Assembly (NCBI RefSeq): GCF_024360925.2
Contig: NZ_CP113517.1
Location: 496,001 to 560,000, forward strand
Origin: Methylomonas rapida
GTDB taxonomy: Bacteria > Pseudomonadota > Gammaproteobacteria > Methylococcales > Methylomonadaceae
DNA: 64,000 bases
Reading direction: 5' to 3'
The notes under the pieces are model-generated. The model ran no database searches. It was not told where the DNA came from and was given only the letters and a program-made list of their open reading frames with translations. This document shows, one piece after another, positions 17,731 through 26,303 of the stretch (positions within the stretch are counted from its first letter, which is position 1; every line of letters begins with the position of its first letter). The translations under genes were made by a program, and so were the position numbers.

Positions 17731-18470
17731 AGTCCTTGCATCAGGCTGGCGCCGTTTTGTTTCAACCAGTGTCTGTGCTCAAGGTAATCGGGCATATGCT
17801 CGCCGACCAACTGCCAGAATGCCTTGGAGTGATTCTTGTGCTTGATGTGGCAAAGCTCGTGCACGACGACATATTCCAGAATAACCGGCGGTGCCAGCAT
17901 CAGCAGCCAATTCAGGTTGATGTCGTTTTGCGGGCCGCAACTGCCCCAGCGGCTCTTCAGGGTTTTGATGCGCAGGTTGCGTGGCACGAGATTGTGCTGT
18001 TGTCCATGTTTTGCGATCAATTGCATTGCATGGTGCCGCGTTTGTTGCTTCATCCAGTTTTCCAAAGACCGTTTGATCAGTTCGGAGCCGTTATCGCGAT
18101 GCATGGAGGGTAAATACGCCAGAAATTGTGGCTCGGCTAACAGCTGTAGGCGTACGGTTTTGGCCGAAGTCGGCTTGATCGTCAACGGGATTTGCCGGCC
18201 TTGATAAGGTACGGTCACGCCGTCCGTGTATTGCGCGGGTGCCAGGCTGTTGACCTGGCCGGCGCGTTGATGGATGCGTTTCAGGGCTGCTCTTATCCAG
18301 TCTTGCTGGGCATCGACGAAGGCTTTGATGCGACACTCCGAAACTTGCAATGGAGCGACGACTTCGACTTCATTGGCTCTGACGACGATGCGGGTTTTCT
18401 TCGCGCGTTCACTGCGGCGCAATCGATAAGGCAGCGGGGCGCTATCGCCGGTTGGCAGATTGTTTTGCAT
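17727..18470 (-). CDS. YgjP-type (M48-like) metallopeptidase domain protein
   Basis: A 247-residue protein of the YgjP/DUF45 family (SprT-like zinc peptidases). The zinc site is HELCHIKHKNHSKAFW near the C-terminus. The family block TLKSRWGSCGPQNDINLNWLL lies just before it. The frame extends upstream to 18620, but that part overlaps the haemoglobin gene. The ATG at 18470, three bases after the haemoglobin stop, fits the family length. It probably acts in the cytoplasm, since no signal peptide is seen. Its natural substrate is unknown. Confidence 0.8.
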   Translation of the reverse strand: MQNNLPTGDSAPLPYRLRRSERAKKTRIVVRANEVEVVAPLQVSECRIKAFVDAQQDWIRAALKRIHQRAGQVNSLAPAQYTDGVTVPYQGRQIPLTIKPTSAKTVRLQLLAEPQFLAYLPSMHRDNGSELIKRSLENWMKQQTRHHAMQLIAKHGQQHNLVPRNLRIKTLKSRWGSCGPQNDINLNWLLMLAPPVILEYVVVHELCHIKHKNHSKAFWQLVGEHMPDYLEHRHWLKQNGASLMQGL

Positions 18471-18472
18471 AT

Positions 18473-18889
18473 TCAACTTCGATCGTCTGCGGTACTCGGC
18501 GATTCGGTTTCTTGGTTGATCATGTGCGTGGCCAGTTGTTGCAGCGCGTTTGTGATGTTGGTGTGCAAGCGCGGGTCCATCGGAACTTCGGCCAGGGCTT
18601 TGTTCATGCACAGCATCCATTGGTCGCGTTCGGCTTCGCCGATTTTGAACGGGAAGTGGCGCATTCTCAGCATCGGGTGGCCGAATTCCTGGATGTAGAG
18701 GTTAGGTCCGCCCAGCCAACCGGACAAGAATTTGAAAAGTTTGTCCTTGGCCGAGTTCAGATTGGGTTGATGCATGGCGCGAATGCCTTGTGCTTCCGGC
18801 AAAATGTCCATGTAAAAATAAAATCTGTCGACCAGGCTGCGAATGGCCTGTTCTCCGCCTATAAAATCATAGGGCGTTTGTGCTGACAT
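18473..18889 (-). CDS. Group II truncated haemoglobin
   Basis: A 138-residue 2-on-2 haemoglobin of the TrHb2/GlbO type. Visible haem-pocket features are the B10 tyrosine in RFYFYMD, the proximal F8 histidine in MRHFPF and the group II tryptophan G8 in RDQWMLCM. Such proteins bind O2 or NO and are linked to NO or oxygen chemistry. It heads a three-gene minus-strand group with the YgjP-like peptidase and the thioredoxin-like protein. Confidence 0.88.
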   Translation of the reverse strand: MSAQTPYDFIGGEQAIRSLVDRFYFYMDILPEAQGIRAMHQPNLNSAKDKLFKFLSGWLGGPNLYIQEFGHPMLRMRHFPFKIGEAERDQWMLCMNKALAEVPMDPRLHTNITNALQQLATHMINQETESPSTADDRS

Positions 18890-19012
18890 CGGTATTTACG
18901 CTCTCTTGGCTGTTTGTTGTTTATACTAGGGTTATGGACTGCAATTTTTGGAAACTCTGACGCCATTGCAAGGTCCTAACGTTTACTTATCCATCACTAG
19001 GAGGACATTACC

Positions 19013-19678
19013 ATGCGTTTAAACACCATCGCTCGCTCGGAAGCGGGCATTCTGGAGACCAATAAGGTTCTCAGAAATACCTATTTATTGCTGTCGATGA
19101 CGCTGTTGTTCAGTGCCGCGATGGCGGCTGTGGCCATGACCTTGAATCTGCCGCATCCGGGGTTGATTATTACATTGGTCGGTTATTTTGGCCTGCTGTT
19201 TTTAACCAGCAAGTTTAGTAATAGTGCCTTGGGCATTTTGTTCGTGTTCGCGCTGACCGGTTTTATGGGCATGACTCTGGGCCCCATTCTGAACATGTAC
19301 GTTCATGCGTTCAGCAATGGCCATCAGTTGATTCTGACTGCATTGGGCGGTACCGGCGTGATATTTTTGGGCTTGTCCGCTTACGCATTGACGACTCGCA
19401 AAGACTTCAGCTTCATGGCGGGTTTTTTGATGGTCGGTGTATTGGTGGCGTTTTTTGCTGGTTTGGCCGCCGTCTTGTTTTCCGTGCCGGCTTTGAGTCT
19501 GGCGGTTTCGGCGATGTTCGTCTTGCTGATGTCCGGCATGATTTTATTCCAAACCAGTGAGATCATCCACGGCGGAGAAACCAATTACATCATGGCGACT
19601 GTGTCATTGTATGTATCGCTCTATAATCTGTTCACCAGCCTGTTGCAGTTATTGGGTATCTTTGGCGGCGATGAATGA
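19013..19678 (+). CDS. Bax inhibitor-1/YccA family membrane protein
   Basis: A 221-residue protein with seven hydrophobic segments, of the BI-1/YccA family. Family-typical stretches are NKVLRNTYLLLSMTLLFSA near the start, GFMGMTLGPI, and the last segment SLYVSLYNLFTSLLQLLG. E. coli YccA interacts with the FtsH protease; some relatives leak calcium. A clear AGGAGG precedes the ATG. The gene stands alone and ends at a strong terminator. Confidence 0.9.
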   Translation: MRLNTIARSEAGILETNKVLRNTYLLLSMTLLFSAAMAAVAMTLNLPHPGLIITLVGYFGLLFLTSKFSNSALGILFVFALTGFMGMTLGPILNMYVHAFSNGHQLILTALGGTGVIFLGLSAYALTTRKDFSFMAGFLMVGVLVAFFAGLAAVLFSVPALSLAVSAMFVLLMSGMILFQTSEIIHGGETNYIMATVSLYVSLYNLFTSLLQLLGIFGGDE

Positions 19679-19697
19679 GCCATAAATCGGCCTAAAT

Positions 19698-19725
19698 GAA
19701 AAGCCCGGCTAGGCCGGGCTTTTTT
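19698..19725 (+). terminator. Intrinsic terminator after the BI-1 gene
   Basis: A 9-bp perfect stem (19701-19709 with 19713-19721) with a TAG loop and a T run: a textbook terminator. The A run before the stem means it may also serve the minus-strand gene side. Confidence 0.88.
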
Positions 19726-19747
19726 GTGTGAGGTAAAAAGTCAAATT

Positions 19748-20149
19748 TTAAGCCATGCCTAAAATTTCAATTTTTACTTTAGTGAGTCCGGCGGAAACAA
19801 AGCCGAGCTCTTTGGCTGCTTTTTTTGAAACATCAATTAAACGTCTGCTTGGATGATGCAGTCGGTCATTGACTTTGACAATCACGCTGCGATTGTTTTT
19901 CAGGTTGGTAACGCGTAACCGGGTGCCTATGGGCAGCGAATTGTGCGCCGCGGTCATGCCGTTTTTATCATAAGCTTCTCCACTGGTTGTGGCATGGCCA
20001 TGATATTTGTCGTTGTAGAATGAAGCGGTCCCTTCTTTTCGGACCTGGGTTAGTTCTTGCTTTTCAACTTTGGCAAGACTGATTGAATTAAAGGATATTA
20101 ACGAAACTGAAAGCATGGCTTTGACCATCCATCGGTTTTTCTTTCGCAT
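19748..20149 (-). CDS. Small RlpA-like double-psi beta-barrel protein
   Basis: A 133-residue exported protein of the RlpA family. An N-terminal basic-hydrophobic signal sequence (cut near SLA) leads to one double-psi beta-barrel domain: GTASFYNDKYHG, ATTSGEAYDKNGMTAAH, LPIGTRLRVTN, VIVKVNDRL, and RLIDVSKKAAKELGF. Full RlpA proteins also carry a SPOR domain and act as septal lytic transglycosylases. This one lacks SPOR and a lipobox cysteine, so it is a minimal version. A strong AAGGAGG precedes the ATG, and the leader can form a long hairpin (20182-20225). Confidence 0.78.
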   Translation of the reverse strand: MRKKNRWMVKAMLSVSLISFNSISLAKVEKQELTQVRKEGTASFYNDKYHGHATTSGEAYDKNGMTAAHNSLPIGTRLRVTNLKNNRSVIVKVNDRLHHPSRRLIDVSKKAAKELGFVSAGLTKVKIEILGMA

Positions 20150-20181
20150 CCTCTACCTCCTTACGTATAGTAAATGATAAA

Positions 20182-20225
20182 AGAGGGTTCAGGTTAACCC
20201 GCTAGACGGCATTTGGCAACCCTCT
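20182..20225 (-). promoter_or_regulatory. Structured leader of the RlpA-like gene
   Basis: On the minus strand an 8-bp perfect stem (AGAGGGTT with AACCCTCT) closes a 28-nt internal region with GC-rich complementary bits and a GGTTAACC palindrome. A TTTTAT tract follows. It lies about 30-75 bases before the start codon. It could be an attenuator-type terminator or part of a riboswitch. I could not match it to a riboswitch class with confidence. Confidence 0.4.
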
Positions 20226-20330
20226 GTCTGTCTCTAATGCGCATCAAATGTTGCCTTTAAGCAACAGCGGTTGCCGAAAACCCCCGTGTGAGCGGGTATT
20301 GGCAGTAGTGGTTTGAAGATGAATTTTTTA

Positions 20331-20690
20331 TTAAAACCCGAAAAAATTTTTGCTGATGGCGATTTTTGCGATGTAAAGCAAGCAGATTACCGCGCCCGTT
20401 GCCGCGAGCCAGCGTTTTGGGCCTCGATGACGCATTGCTGCCATGCCCAAGCCGATATAAATGATCAATAACATGAGCTTGCCGACTATCCATCCGTAAT
20501 CGGCTGTCAGCCAGTTGCCTTGGAATACGAGCGCAATACCCGTCATCAGCAGCAAGGTATCGATGACATGTGGTGCGATTTTCAGCCATTTTTGCTGAAA
20601 AATCGCTGGCTTGAATTCGGCGAGCAGAACGCGGCCGACGAAACTGATGAAAACCAGCGTAACCAGCAGCAGGTGCAGATTTTTGAGCAT
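20331..20690 (-). CDS. SirB2-family membrane protein
   Basis: A 119-residue protein with four hydrophobic helices, matching the SirB family of inner-membrane proteins (LHLLLVTLVFISFVGR, HVIDTLLLMTGIAL, the VGKLMLLIIYIGLG segment). Function is unknown; the Salmonella name comes from a regulatory context that has not been explained biochemically. It follows dctM by 18 bases and is probably the last gene of the TRAP transporter operon. Confidence 0.75.
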   Translation of the reverse strand: MLKNLHLLLVTLVFISFVGRVLLAEFKPAIFQQKWLKIAPHVIDTLLLMTGIALVFQGNWLTADYGWIVGKLMLLIIYIGLGMAAMRHRGPKRWLAATGAVICLLYIAKIAISKNFFGF

Positions 20691-20708
20691 GGTGTCGATG
20701 AGTTTCTG

Positions 20709-21992
20709 TTACCTGGCAAGAAACCAGGTGCTCAGCCAGGGTACGTAGGTGATGATAAATACCGCCAGCAACAGCGTCAGCATGAAGGGTAGGGTCGCTT
20801 GATAGAGCTCGGTGATGGATTTATTGAAGCGATAGCTGGCAATGAACAAATTCATGCCTACGGGCGGTGTCAGATAACCTATCTGCATGTTGGCGAGAAA
20901 AATGATGCCCAAGTGAATCGGGTGGATGCCATAGCCTACCGCCATCGGCACGATCAGCGGCACGACGATTACTAGGGCTGAAAAAATATCCAGAATGGCC
21001 CCAAGTATCAGCAAGAACAGATTCAACAGCAGCAAGAAGCTGATGTGACTGTCGACATGGCCTTTGACCCACTCGAACAGGCGCATCGGTACTTCGGCGT
21101 CGATCAAGAAGTTGGTGAATGCCATGGACACGCCTAGAATCAACAGAATGCCGCCCAGCATTTGCATGGCTTCGCTGATGATGCGGGTTAGGCTGTTGAA
21201 GCGGATTTCCTTGTAAATGAAGACTTCCACGATCAACACATACAATGCCGTCGCGGCCGCGACTTCGGATATCGCCAGGTAGCCGCCGAATATGCCGGCA
21301 ATGATGAAAAAGGGTAACGGTAATTCCCAGCCAATGGCCTTGATGGCGGCGAAGGCTTCGGGCCAATTGAACGCAGTTTTGTCGAGCTTGGCCGTGCGAT
21401 TTGCCCAGAGCGCCCAGAATGTCAATAACACTATCATCAACAAACTGGGCAGCAAACCGGCCATGAAGAGCTCCGGCAACGTGAATCTTTCGCCGATGTT
21501 GATTTGCTGAACGATCACGCCGTACAAAATCAGCGGTACCGATGGCGGCAATAACAAGCCCAGGCTGCCGGATGTGGTGACGAGTCCCAGACTGAATCGG
21601 GCCTCGTAACCCTCTTTGATCAATACGGGCAACAATAAAGCGCCCAAAGCGATGATCGTAACGCCGGATGCGCCAGTAAATGCGGTAAATGCCGCGCATG
21701 TCATCAGCGAAATGACCGCCAGACCGTACGGCATCCAGCCGAACAAGGCGCGTGTCAGCCGCAACAGACGTTCGGAGGTGTTGCTTTCCGAGAGTACATA
21801 CCCCGACAAAGTAAACAGCGGCAGTGCGACCAATAAGGGGGTGTTGGCGATACGGTACAGCTCCGCGCTGATGACGGTGAGATCGATGTCGGTGCTGTAA
21901 AAACCCAGCATGGTCGCTGCCAGGATCACCGCAAACAGCGGCATGCCTAGCAGCAACATCAACACCAGGAGTGCGGCAAGGAAAATTGTCAT
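20709..21992 (-). CDS. dctM: TRAP transporter large permease, DctM type
   Basis: The 427-residue large membrane subunit of a tripartite ATP-independent periplasmic transporter, which couples solute uptake to an ion gradient. About 12 hydrophobic segments are visible. Family motifs are GMPLFAVILAATMLG near the N-terminus, TAFTGASGVTIIALG, GLLLPPSVPLILYG and the C-terminal IGYLTPPVGMNLFIASYRF. The spacing to dctQ (3 bases) and to sirB2 (18 bases) marks one operon. The substrate cannot be read from the sequence. Confidence 0.92.
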   Translation of the reverse strand: MTIFLAALLVLMLLLGMPLFAVILAATMLGFYSTDIDLTVISAELYRIANTPLLVALPLFTLSGYVLSESNTSERLLRLTRALFGWMPYGLAVISLMTCAAFTAFTGASGVTIIALGALLLPVLIKEGYEARFSLGLVTTSGSLGLLLPPSVPLILYGVIVQQINIGERFTLPELFMAGLLPSLLMIVLLTFWALWANRTAKLDKTAFNWPEAFAAIKAIGWELPLPFFIIAGIFGGYLAISEVAAATALYVLIVEVFIYKEIRFNSLTRIISEAMQMLGGILLILGVSMAFTNFLIDAEVPMRLFEWVKGHVDSHISFLLLLNLFLLILGAILDIFSALVIVVPLIVPMAVGYGIHPIHLGIIFLANMQIGYLTPPVGMNLFIASYRFNKSITELYQATLPFMLTLLLAVFIITYVPWLSTWFLAR

Positions 21993-21995
21993 GGT

Positions 21996-22475
21996 TTAGG
22001 GGGAGGGTTGGTCGGGCAGCAGCGCGGCGATGACATAGCGCACGGCGATGATCGCGAAGGCGAATGGGATGATCGCTTCGCAGAGCCAGGTGGGGATGGC
22101 GGCAAAGGCCTTGTCGCCGTATGCCTGTTCCTGAATCACGAAGTCCAGACTAAACCAGGTCGCGGCAAGGCAGATCAGCCCGGTCAGGCCGTCGGTGATG
22201 CGTTGCAGTGGCTGTTTCCATGACGCCGGCAGGCGGTTGGCCAAGGCATCGATTGCAATGTGGTTACGCCGGCGGGCGGCTATCATTGCGCCTATCAGCG
22301 CGATCCAGAGCACGCTGATGCGGGTGTAGGCCTCCGCCCATAGCAGGCCGCCGCCGAAAAAGTTGCGCAGCAGGACTTGGGCCACGGCTATCACGATCAG
22401 CGACAGCAGCAGCGCTCCCAGCAGCAGCGTTTCCGTTTTGAGCAGCAGTCGATGCAATTTGCTTAGCATGCTCAT
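21996..22475 (-). CDS. dctQ: TRAP transporter small permease, DctQ type
   Basis: The 159-residue small membrane subunit with four hydrophobic helices. Typical DctQ features include AQVLLRNFFGGGLLWAEAYTR, where the RxxF..W-EE-like motif appears as W-A-E, and RRRNHIAIDAL. It lies 5 bases after dctP and 3 before dctM. It should form the transport complex with DctM and receive substrate from DctP. Confidence 0.88.
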   Translation of the reverse strand: MSMLSKLHRLLLKTETLLLGALLLSLIVIAVAQVLLRNFFGGGLLWAEAYTRISVLWIALIGAMIAARRRNHIAIDALANRLPASWKQPLQRITDGLTGLICLAATWFSLDFVIQEQAYGDKAFAAIPTWLCEAIIPFAFAIIAVRYVIAALLPDQPSP

Positions 22476-22480
22476 GGCGC

Positions 22481-23485
22481 TCAGGGGGTTGCCTGCGCCC
22501 TGATTTCTTGCAAGTAGGCATGTAACTTGGCGGTTTTTTCCGGACTCAGATTCGCGCTTTTTTCAAAGGCGTCGTTGGTGGCCGCAATGGTCTGTTTCAG
22601 TTCGGCGACGGATTCTGGCGATGGTTTGACGAACTCTATGCCTTGGTTTTTCAGCGCCTCGATGGCTTGCTGGTTGTCCTGGCGGCTGCGCTGGTCGATT
22701 TCCTTGATGACGCTCGCCATGACTTCGCGGACGATTTTTTGATCCTCGGCGGCGATTTCGTCAAATGCGGACTTGTCGATCGCCAGTACGCCAAACAAGT
22801 ACAGCATGGGCAAATCGGTGACATAACGAATCTTGCTATGCCATTGCAAGGCTAGCGCGCCTACCGGTGAACCGGAAACCACGTTGAACATGCCGGTTTG
22901 CAAGCCCATCAGCACATCGCGCAAGGGCAGCGGAATAGGGGAGATGCCGAAGGCCTGCAAGGCGTTGACGGCGATTTTGTTGTCATCCGGAGCCCAGGCC
23001 TTTTGGCTGCGCATGTCGGCCAGGGTGCGGATGGGGACGGTCGACATCATGTAGGCAAAACCGACATCGGCAAAACCCAAGGCCACTAATCCGTGCTGCT
23101 CGATGCCTTGCATCAATTCGCTATCCATTCTTTGTCTGACATAGTCCACTTCCTGTTCGTTGCGGAACAACAGAATCTGATTGTAGAGCTGAATGTCTGG
23201 ATATACGCCGTTCAGGGCACCGCTGGTGACCGCGGCACCCTGCAGTTGATGCAGGCGCATCTTGCGTAATACGGTGGCATCGTCGCCCATCACGCCGCCG
23301 GGATAAAATTTCAGGCTGACGCGCCCGGCGGTTTGTTTTTCGATTTCATCGCCGCCGGCGCGCATCTTTTGCATCCAGTAAGAGCCATCGGGCGATAGTG
23401 TCGCAATTTTTAACGTAACCGCGCTTACGCTTTGCGCGCCCAACAACAGGGCAAGGGCCAAAGATTTTAGTAATATCTGTTTCAT
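22481..23485 (-). CDS. dctP: TRAP transporter substrate-binding protein, DctP type
   Basis: A 334-residue periplasmic solute receptor. The signal peptide spans about residues 1-22 (cut after VSA). Family motifs are LKIATLSPDGSYWMQ, GRVSLKFYPGGVMGDD and KAWAPDDNKIAVNALQAFG. The conserved ligand-contact arginine of many DctP proteins is not evident in this more distant subgroup, which usually occurs with a TatT lipoprotein, as it does here. The ligand is unknown; the TatT association is often linked to lipid-like or bulky substrates. Confidence 0.88.
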   Translation of the reverse strand: MKQILLKSLALALLLGAQSVSAVTLKIATLSPDGSYWMQKMRAGGDEIEKQTAGRVSLKFYPGGVMGDDATVLRKMRLHQLQGAAVTSGALNGVYPDIQLYNQILLFRNEQEVDYVRQRMDSELMQGIEQHGLVALGFADVGFAYMMSTVPIRTLADMRSQKAWAPDDNKIAVNALQAFGISPIPLPLRDVLMGLQTGMFNVVSGSPVGALALQWHSKIRYVTDLPMLYLFGVLAIDKSAFDEIAAEDQKIVREVMASVIKEIDQRSRQDNQQAIEALKNQGIEFVKPSPESVAELKQTIAATNDAFEKSANLSPEKTAKLHAYLQEIRAQATP

Positions 23486-23500
23486 TAGATGTCGCTGCAG

Positions 23501-24385
23501 TTAGAAATAATCGTCGGCGCTATCCAGCAATTGCTGTGCTTGCTGTTGCGCCAGGGTGTTTATCAAGGTCAAGCCGGGAGCGGTTGGCTTTGCATTTAGG
23601 GTACTTTTTAACAGAGTGTCGTGCAAATCCCGGTCAAACACCATGCGGGCGTAATGTTTCGCGTAGAGCACGCGTGTCATCAGATTGTCGGGCGCCAGCG
23701 CCGAGGCGCGTTGAAAATGCCGTTGCGCCAGTTCCGGTTTTCCGCCCAGGTTTTCGGGAACCAAACTCTCCAGGACGCCCATATAAACATGGGCGTTGCC
23801 TTGTTTATAGGTATCATCCAGTTCCAGTACGCGTTGCATGAGCAGTTTGACTTGCGCCAGTTGGGCAATGGCATTCCAATTGTCTTTATTCGCTTGTATC
23901 CAGGCCGCCCAAGCCGTGGCAATGCCATAGAGTCTGTCGGTATCGTCCGCGTCGGTCTGTTCGATCAGGGGGCGTAAATCATCGAACGATTTTTGTTGCA
24001 AGCTGCACCATTTGTCGTCATGAACACAGGCCGCGCGTAATGCGAAGTCCAGGCTTTTCTGACTCAGGCGCCGTTTGCGTACCGGGTCGTCGGGCAACAA
24101 GCCGAGATAGGCGCCGTACAAATTGGCCGTGGAGAACAACAGACTTTCGTTATCGGCATCGCCCAGGATTTGAGCTTCTTGCAACAATAGATAGGCCGGC
24201 AAGGCGCCGGTCACCGTTTCGGGGTCGTCATGTTCCATGACGGCTTGTTTTAGCCGGGTGGAAAAGTCTTCGGTTGCCGAGCTGATCAGATAGCCGCAGC
24301 CATTGAGTCCAAGCAGTAAAGGAATTATGGCTAGGGTTCTGCAGGCATGGCGGGACGGCAAGCATGGCGGGCTAATGGATTTCAT
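23501..24385 (-). CDS. tatT: TatT-family lipoprotein of a TRAP transporter
   Basis: An outer-membrane or periplasmic lipoprotein of the TRAP-associated TatT family (helical TPR-like repeats), about 294 residues. The ATG at 24385 puts a lipoprotein signal in place: the hydrophobic IIPLLLGLNGC, with the Cys as the modified residue. Visible repeat features include GNAHVYMGVLESLVPENLGGKPELAQRHFQRASALAPDN. In Treponema pallidum TatT forms a trimer that docks with the DctP-like protein. It overlaps the upstream phosphotransferase gene by 14 bases and precedes dctP by 15. Confidence 0.85.
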   Translation of the reverse strand: MKSISPPCLPSRHACRTLAIIPLLLGLNGCGYLISSATEDFSTRLKQAVMEHDDPETVTGALPAYLLLQEAQILGDADNESLLFSTANLYGAYLGLLPDDPVRKRRLSQKSLDFALRAACVHDDKWCSLQQKSFDDLRPLIEQTDADDTDRLYGIATAWAAWIQANKDNWNAIAQLAQVKLLMQRVLELDDTYKQGNAHVYMGVLESLVPENLGGKPELAQRHFQRASALAPDNLMTRVLYAKHYARMVFDRDLHDTLLKSTLNAKPTAPGLTLINTLAQQQAQQLLDSADDYF

Positions 24386-25865
24386 CGAGCATTTTCTCCA
24401 GACGTTCGCAATAGGCTTTAATGATTTTGATGCGAGCATAGTTCTTATCGTTGGCTTCCACCAGTAGCCAGGGCGATTTGCAGGTGCTGGTACGGGCGAT
24501 CATTTCGTTGACCGCCTTTTGATAATTGTCCCATTTTTCGCGATTTCGATAATCCTCTTCGGTAATTTTGAACTGCTTGTAAGCGATTTGTTCGCGGCTT
24601 TTGAAGCGGCGCATTTGTTCGTCGCGGTCGATATGCAGCCAAAATTTCAGGATGACGATACCATGGTTCAGCATGGCTTCCTCGAAATTGACGATTTCGG
24701 AATAAGCGCGTTGCCATTCGCCGGCTTTGGCAAAGCCTTCCACCCGCTCGACCAGTACCCGGCCATACCAACTTCTGTCATAGATCGTGATTTGGCCCGC
24801 GCGCGGAATATGGCGCCAAAAGCGCCATAGATAATGGTGCGCGCGTTCTTCATCGGTGGGCGCCGCGCTGGGGATGACTTGGTAATGGCGGGCATCCATC
24901 GCTTCGGTCAATCGTCTGATGGCGCCGCCTTTGCCGGCGGCGTCCCATCCCTCGAACACTAAAATACTGGAGCGCTTGGCGGCCAGCGCATGCCGGGTTA
25001 GCTCGTTGAGTTTGCCTTGGTATTTTTCCAGCTCTTTTTTATAGCTGGATTTGTCTAGGTTTAATGACAAATCCAGCGCATCCAGTAGATTGTATTGTTC
25101 GATCTGGCTTTCCAGCGGACTGTCGTTGCCGTTGTGGGCGGCATGCGCGGCGTCGTATTGTTGCATGTGTTGCTGAAGACGTTCCAATACATGCTGACCG
25201 ACCGTCAGGCTGCTGTAGCGAATATCGGAACCTTCGACGATCAGCCAGGGAGCATAAGCCTTGCTGGTTTCGGTCAGGATCTGTTCCGCCACATTGATAA
25301 ATGCGTCGTACATTCCCAAATGCTGCCTATCCTTATCGGTGACGCGCCATTTGGAGGCGGGATTCTTGGCAAGTTCTTTCAAGCGTTTGAGTTGAGCCTC
25401 TTTTTTTAAATGCAGCCAGCACTTGATGATCAATGCGCCATCATCGGTAAGCAGTTGCTCGAGCTGATTGATTTGGATGAGTTCGGTCTGTAAGGCATGG
25501 GCGTCAATTTTTTGCTGGACCCGCTGCGCGATCGGGTCGCTATACCAGGAGCCGACATAGATGCCTATCGTGCCTTTGCTGGGCAGTGTGCGCCAGAAAC
25601 GCCAGAATTTAGGGCGTTCGCGTTCCTCGTCGGTCGGTTCGCCCAAGGCGATGGTGCGCATGTAATGCACATCCAGCCAGGCATTCAAGCGATTGATCAC
25701 CTCGCCCTTGCCGCCGCCGTCCACGCCGGAAATGATGATGATGACAGGGAACGGGTATTTTTTCAGCTGAGCTTGGATGGTCAGCAATGCCGCGCGCAAC
25801 TGGGCGGATTTTTCCTTGTAAACGGATTTCTCTATGGTGTGGCCTAATTCAGCGACTTCAAACAC
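24372..25865 (-). CDS. pap: Polyphosphate:AMP phosphotransferase, two PPK2 domains
   Basis: A 497-residue cytosolic enzyme that phosphorylates AMP to ADP using polyphosphate (class II PPK2, Pap). Two tandem PPK2 domains are plain, each with a Walker-A-like motif: SGVDGGGKGE at about residues 45-55 and GWDAAGKGGAIRRL at about 305-318. Each also has PTDEERxxxxxWRFWR and YxGSWY/YDRSWYGRVLVERV. It is the first gene of the six-gene operon, translationally coupled to tatT. Links between polyphosphate use and TRAP transport are not established; the coupling may simply be co-expression. Confidence 0.92.
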   Translation of the reverse strand: MFEVAELGHTIEKSVYKEKSAQLRAALLTIQAQLKKYPFPVIIIISGVDGGGKGEVINRLNAWLDVHYMRTIALGEPTDEERERPKFWRFWRTLPSKGTIGIYVGSWYSDPIAQRVQQKIDAHALQTELIQINQLEQLLTDDGALIIKCWLHLKKEAQLKRLKELAKNPASKWRVTDKDRQHLGMYDAFINVAEQILTETSKAYAPWLIVEGSDIRYSSLTVGQHVLERLQQHMQQYDAAHAAHNGNDSPLESQIEQYNLLDALDLSLNLDKSSYKKELEKYQGKLNELTRHALAAKRSSILVFEGWDAAGKGGAIRRLTEAMDARHYQVIPSAAPTDEERAHHYLWRFWRHIPRAGQITIYDRSWYGRVLVERVEGFAKAGEWQRAYSEIVNFEEAMLNHGIVILKFWLHIDRDEQMRRFKSREQIAYKQFKITEEDYRNREKWDNYQKAVNEMIARTSTCKSPWLLVEANDKNYARIKIIKAYCERLEKMLDEIH

Positions 25866-25936
25866 GGCATAAGCTCCTTTTTTTGAGCATCACTTTAGCG
25901 AACATTCGGCTTTAAGGCACGATTTGAAATTATGTT

Positions 25937-25965
25937 TTGACACAAAACAAAATTAAGTGTAAAAA
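25937..25965 (+). promoter_or_regulatory. Possible sigma-70 promoter for the small membrane protein
   Basis: A perfect -35 TTGACA (25937-25942), 17-base spacer and a weak -10 TAAAAA (25960-25965). It reads toward the small protein at 26065 and would give a leader of about 95 bases that includes the 14-bp palindrome at 26004. Confidence 0.4.
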
Positions 25966-26003
25966 ATGTCCCGTCGACCAAAAATAATATTAACTTCGAC
26001 ATG

Positions 26004-26017
26004 CAACTCGAGTTGCC
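26004..26017. promoter_or_regulatory. Perfect 14-bp palindrome, possible operator
   Basis: GCAACTCGAGTTGC is a perfect palindrome about 48 bases before the small gene's start. A shorter inverted repeat (CCCT-5 nt-AGGG) follows at once. It could be a repressor site or a leader hairpin. Confidence 0.4.
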
Positions 26018-26064
26018 CCTGTTTAAGGGCATAATTATTACAACAATCAAATGAGGATTTAAAA

Positions 26065-26262
26065 ATGGCTGAACAAGAAAAAGATAACACAATGACCGTT
26101 GTCATCGCAGTTACCTTAATTGCTATCATTGGTGTATTCCTGCTGAAAAGCCGTGAAACCGAGCATTTGAAAGGTTCAGGCGAAACTAGCGCTGCCGCTG
26201 AAGCTCAAGTTCTGAAGCAACACAAAGATTTCAATAACGACGTCACCAAACAACTGAAATAA
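26065..26262 (+). CDS. Small single-helix membrane protein, unknown
   Basis: A 65-residue protein I do not recognise. A charged N-terminus (MAEQEKDN) is followed by one hydrophobic helix (about 11-27, VVIAVTLIAIIGVFLL). The rest is a hydrophilic helical tail rich in Glu, Lys and Gln. An SD-like GAGG precedes the ATG, and a strong terminator follows. A dedicated promoter, palindrome and terminator argue for a real, separately transcribed gene. The tail may be periplasmic or cytoplasmic. Confidence 0.65.
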   Translation: MAEQEKDNTMTVVIAVTLIAIIGVFLLKSRETEHLKGSGETSAAAEAQVLKQHKDFNNDVTKQLK

Positions 26263-26303
26263 AGCAGTTAAAGTTATAAAAACAATAAATTTTTAGTCGA
26301 TTC

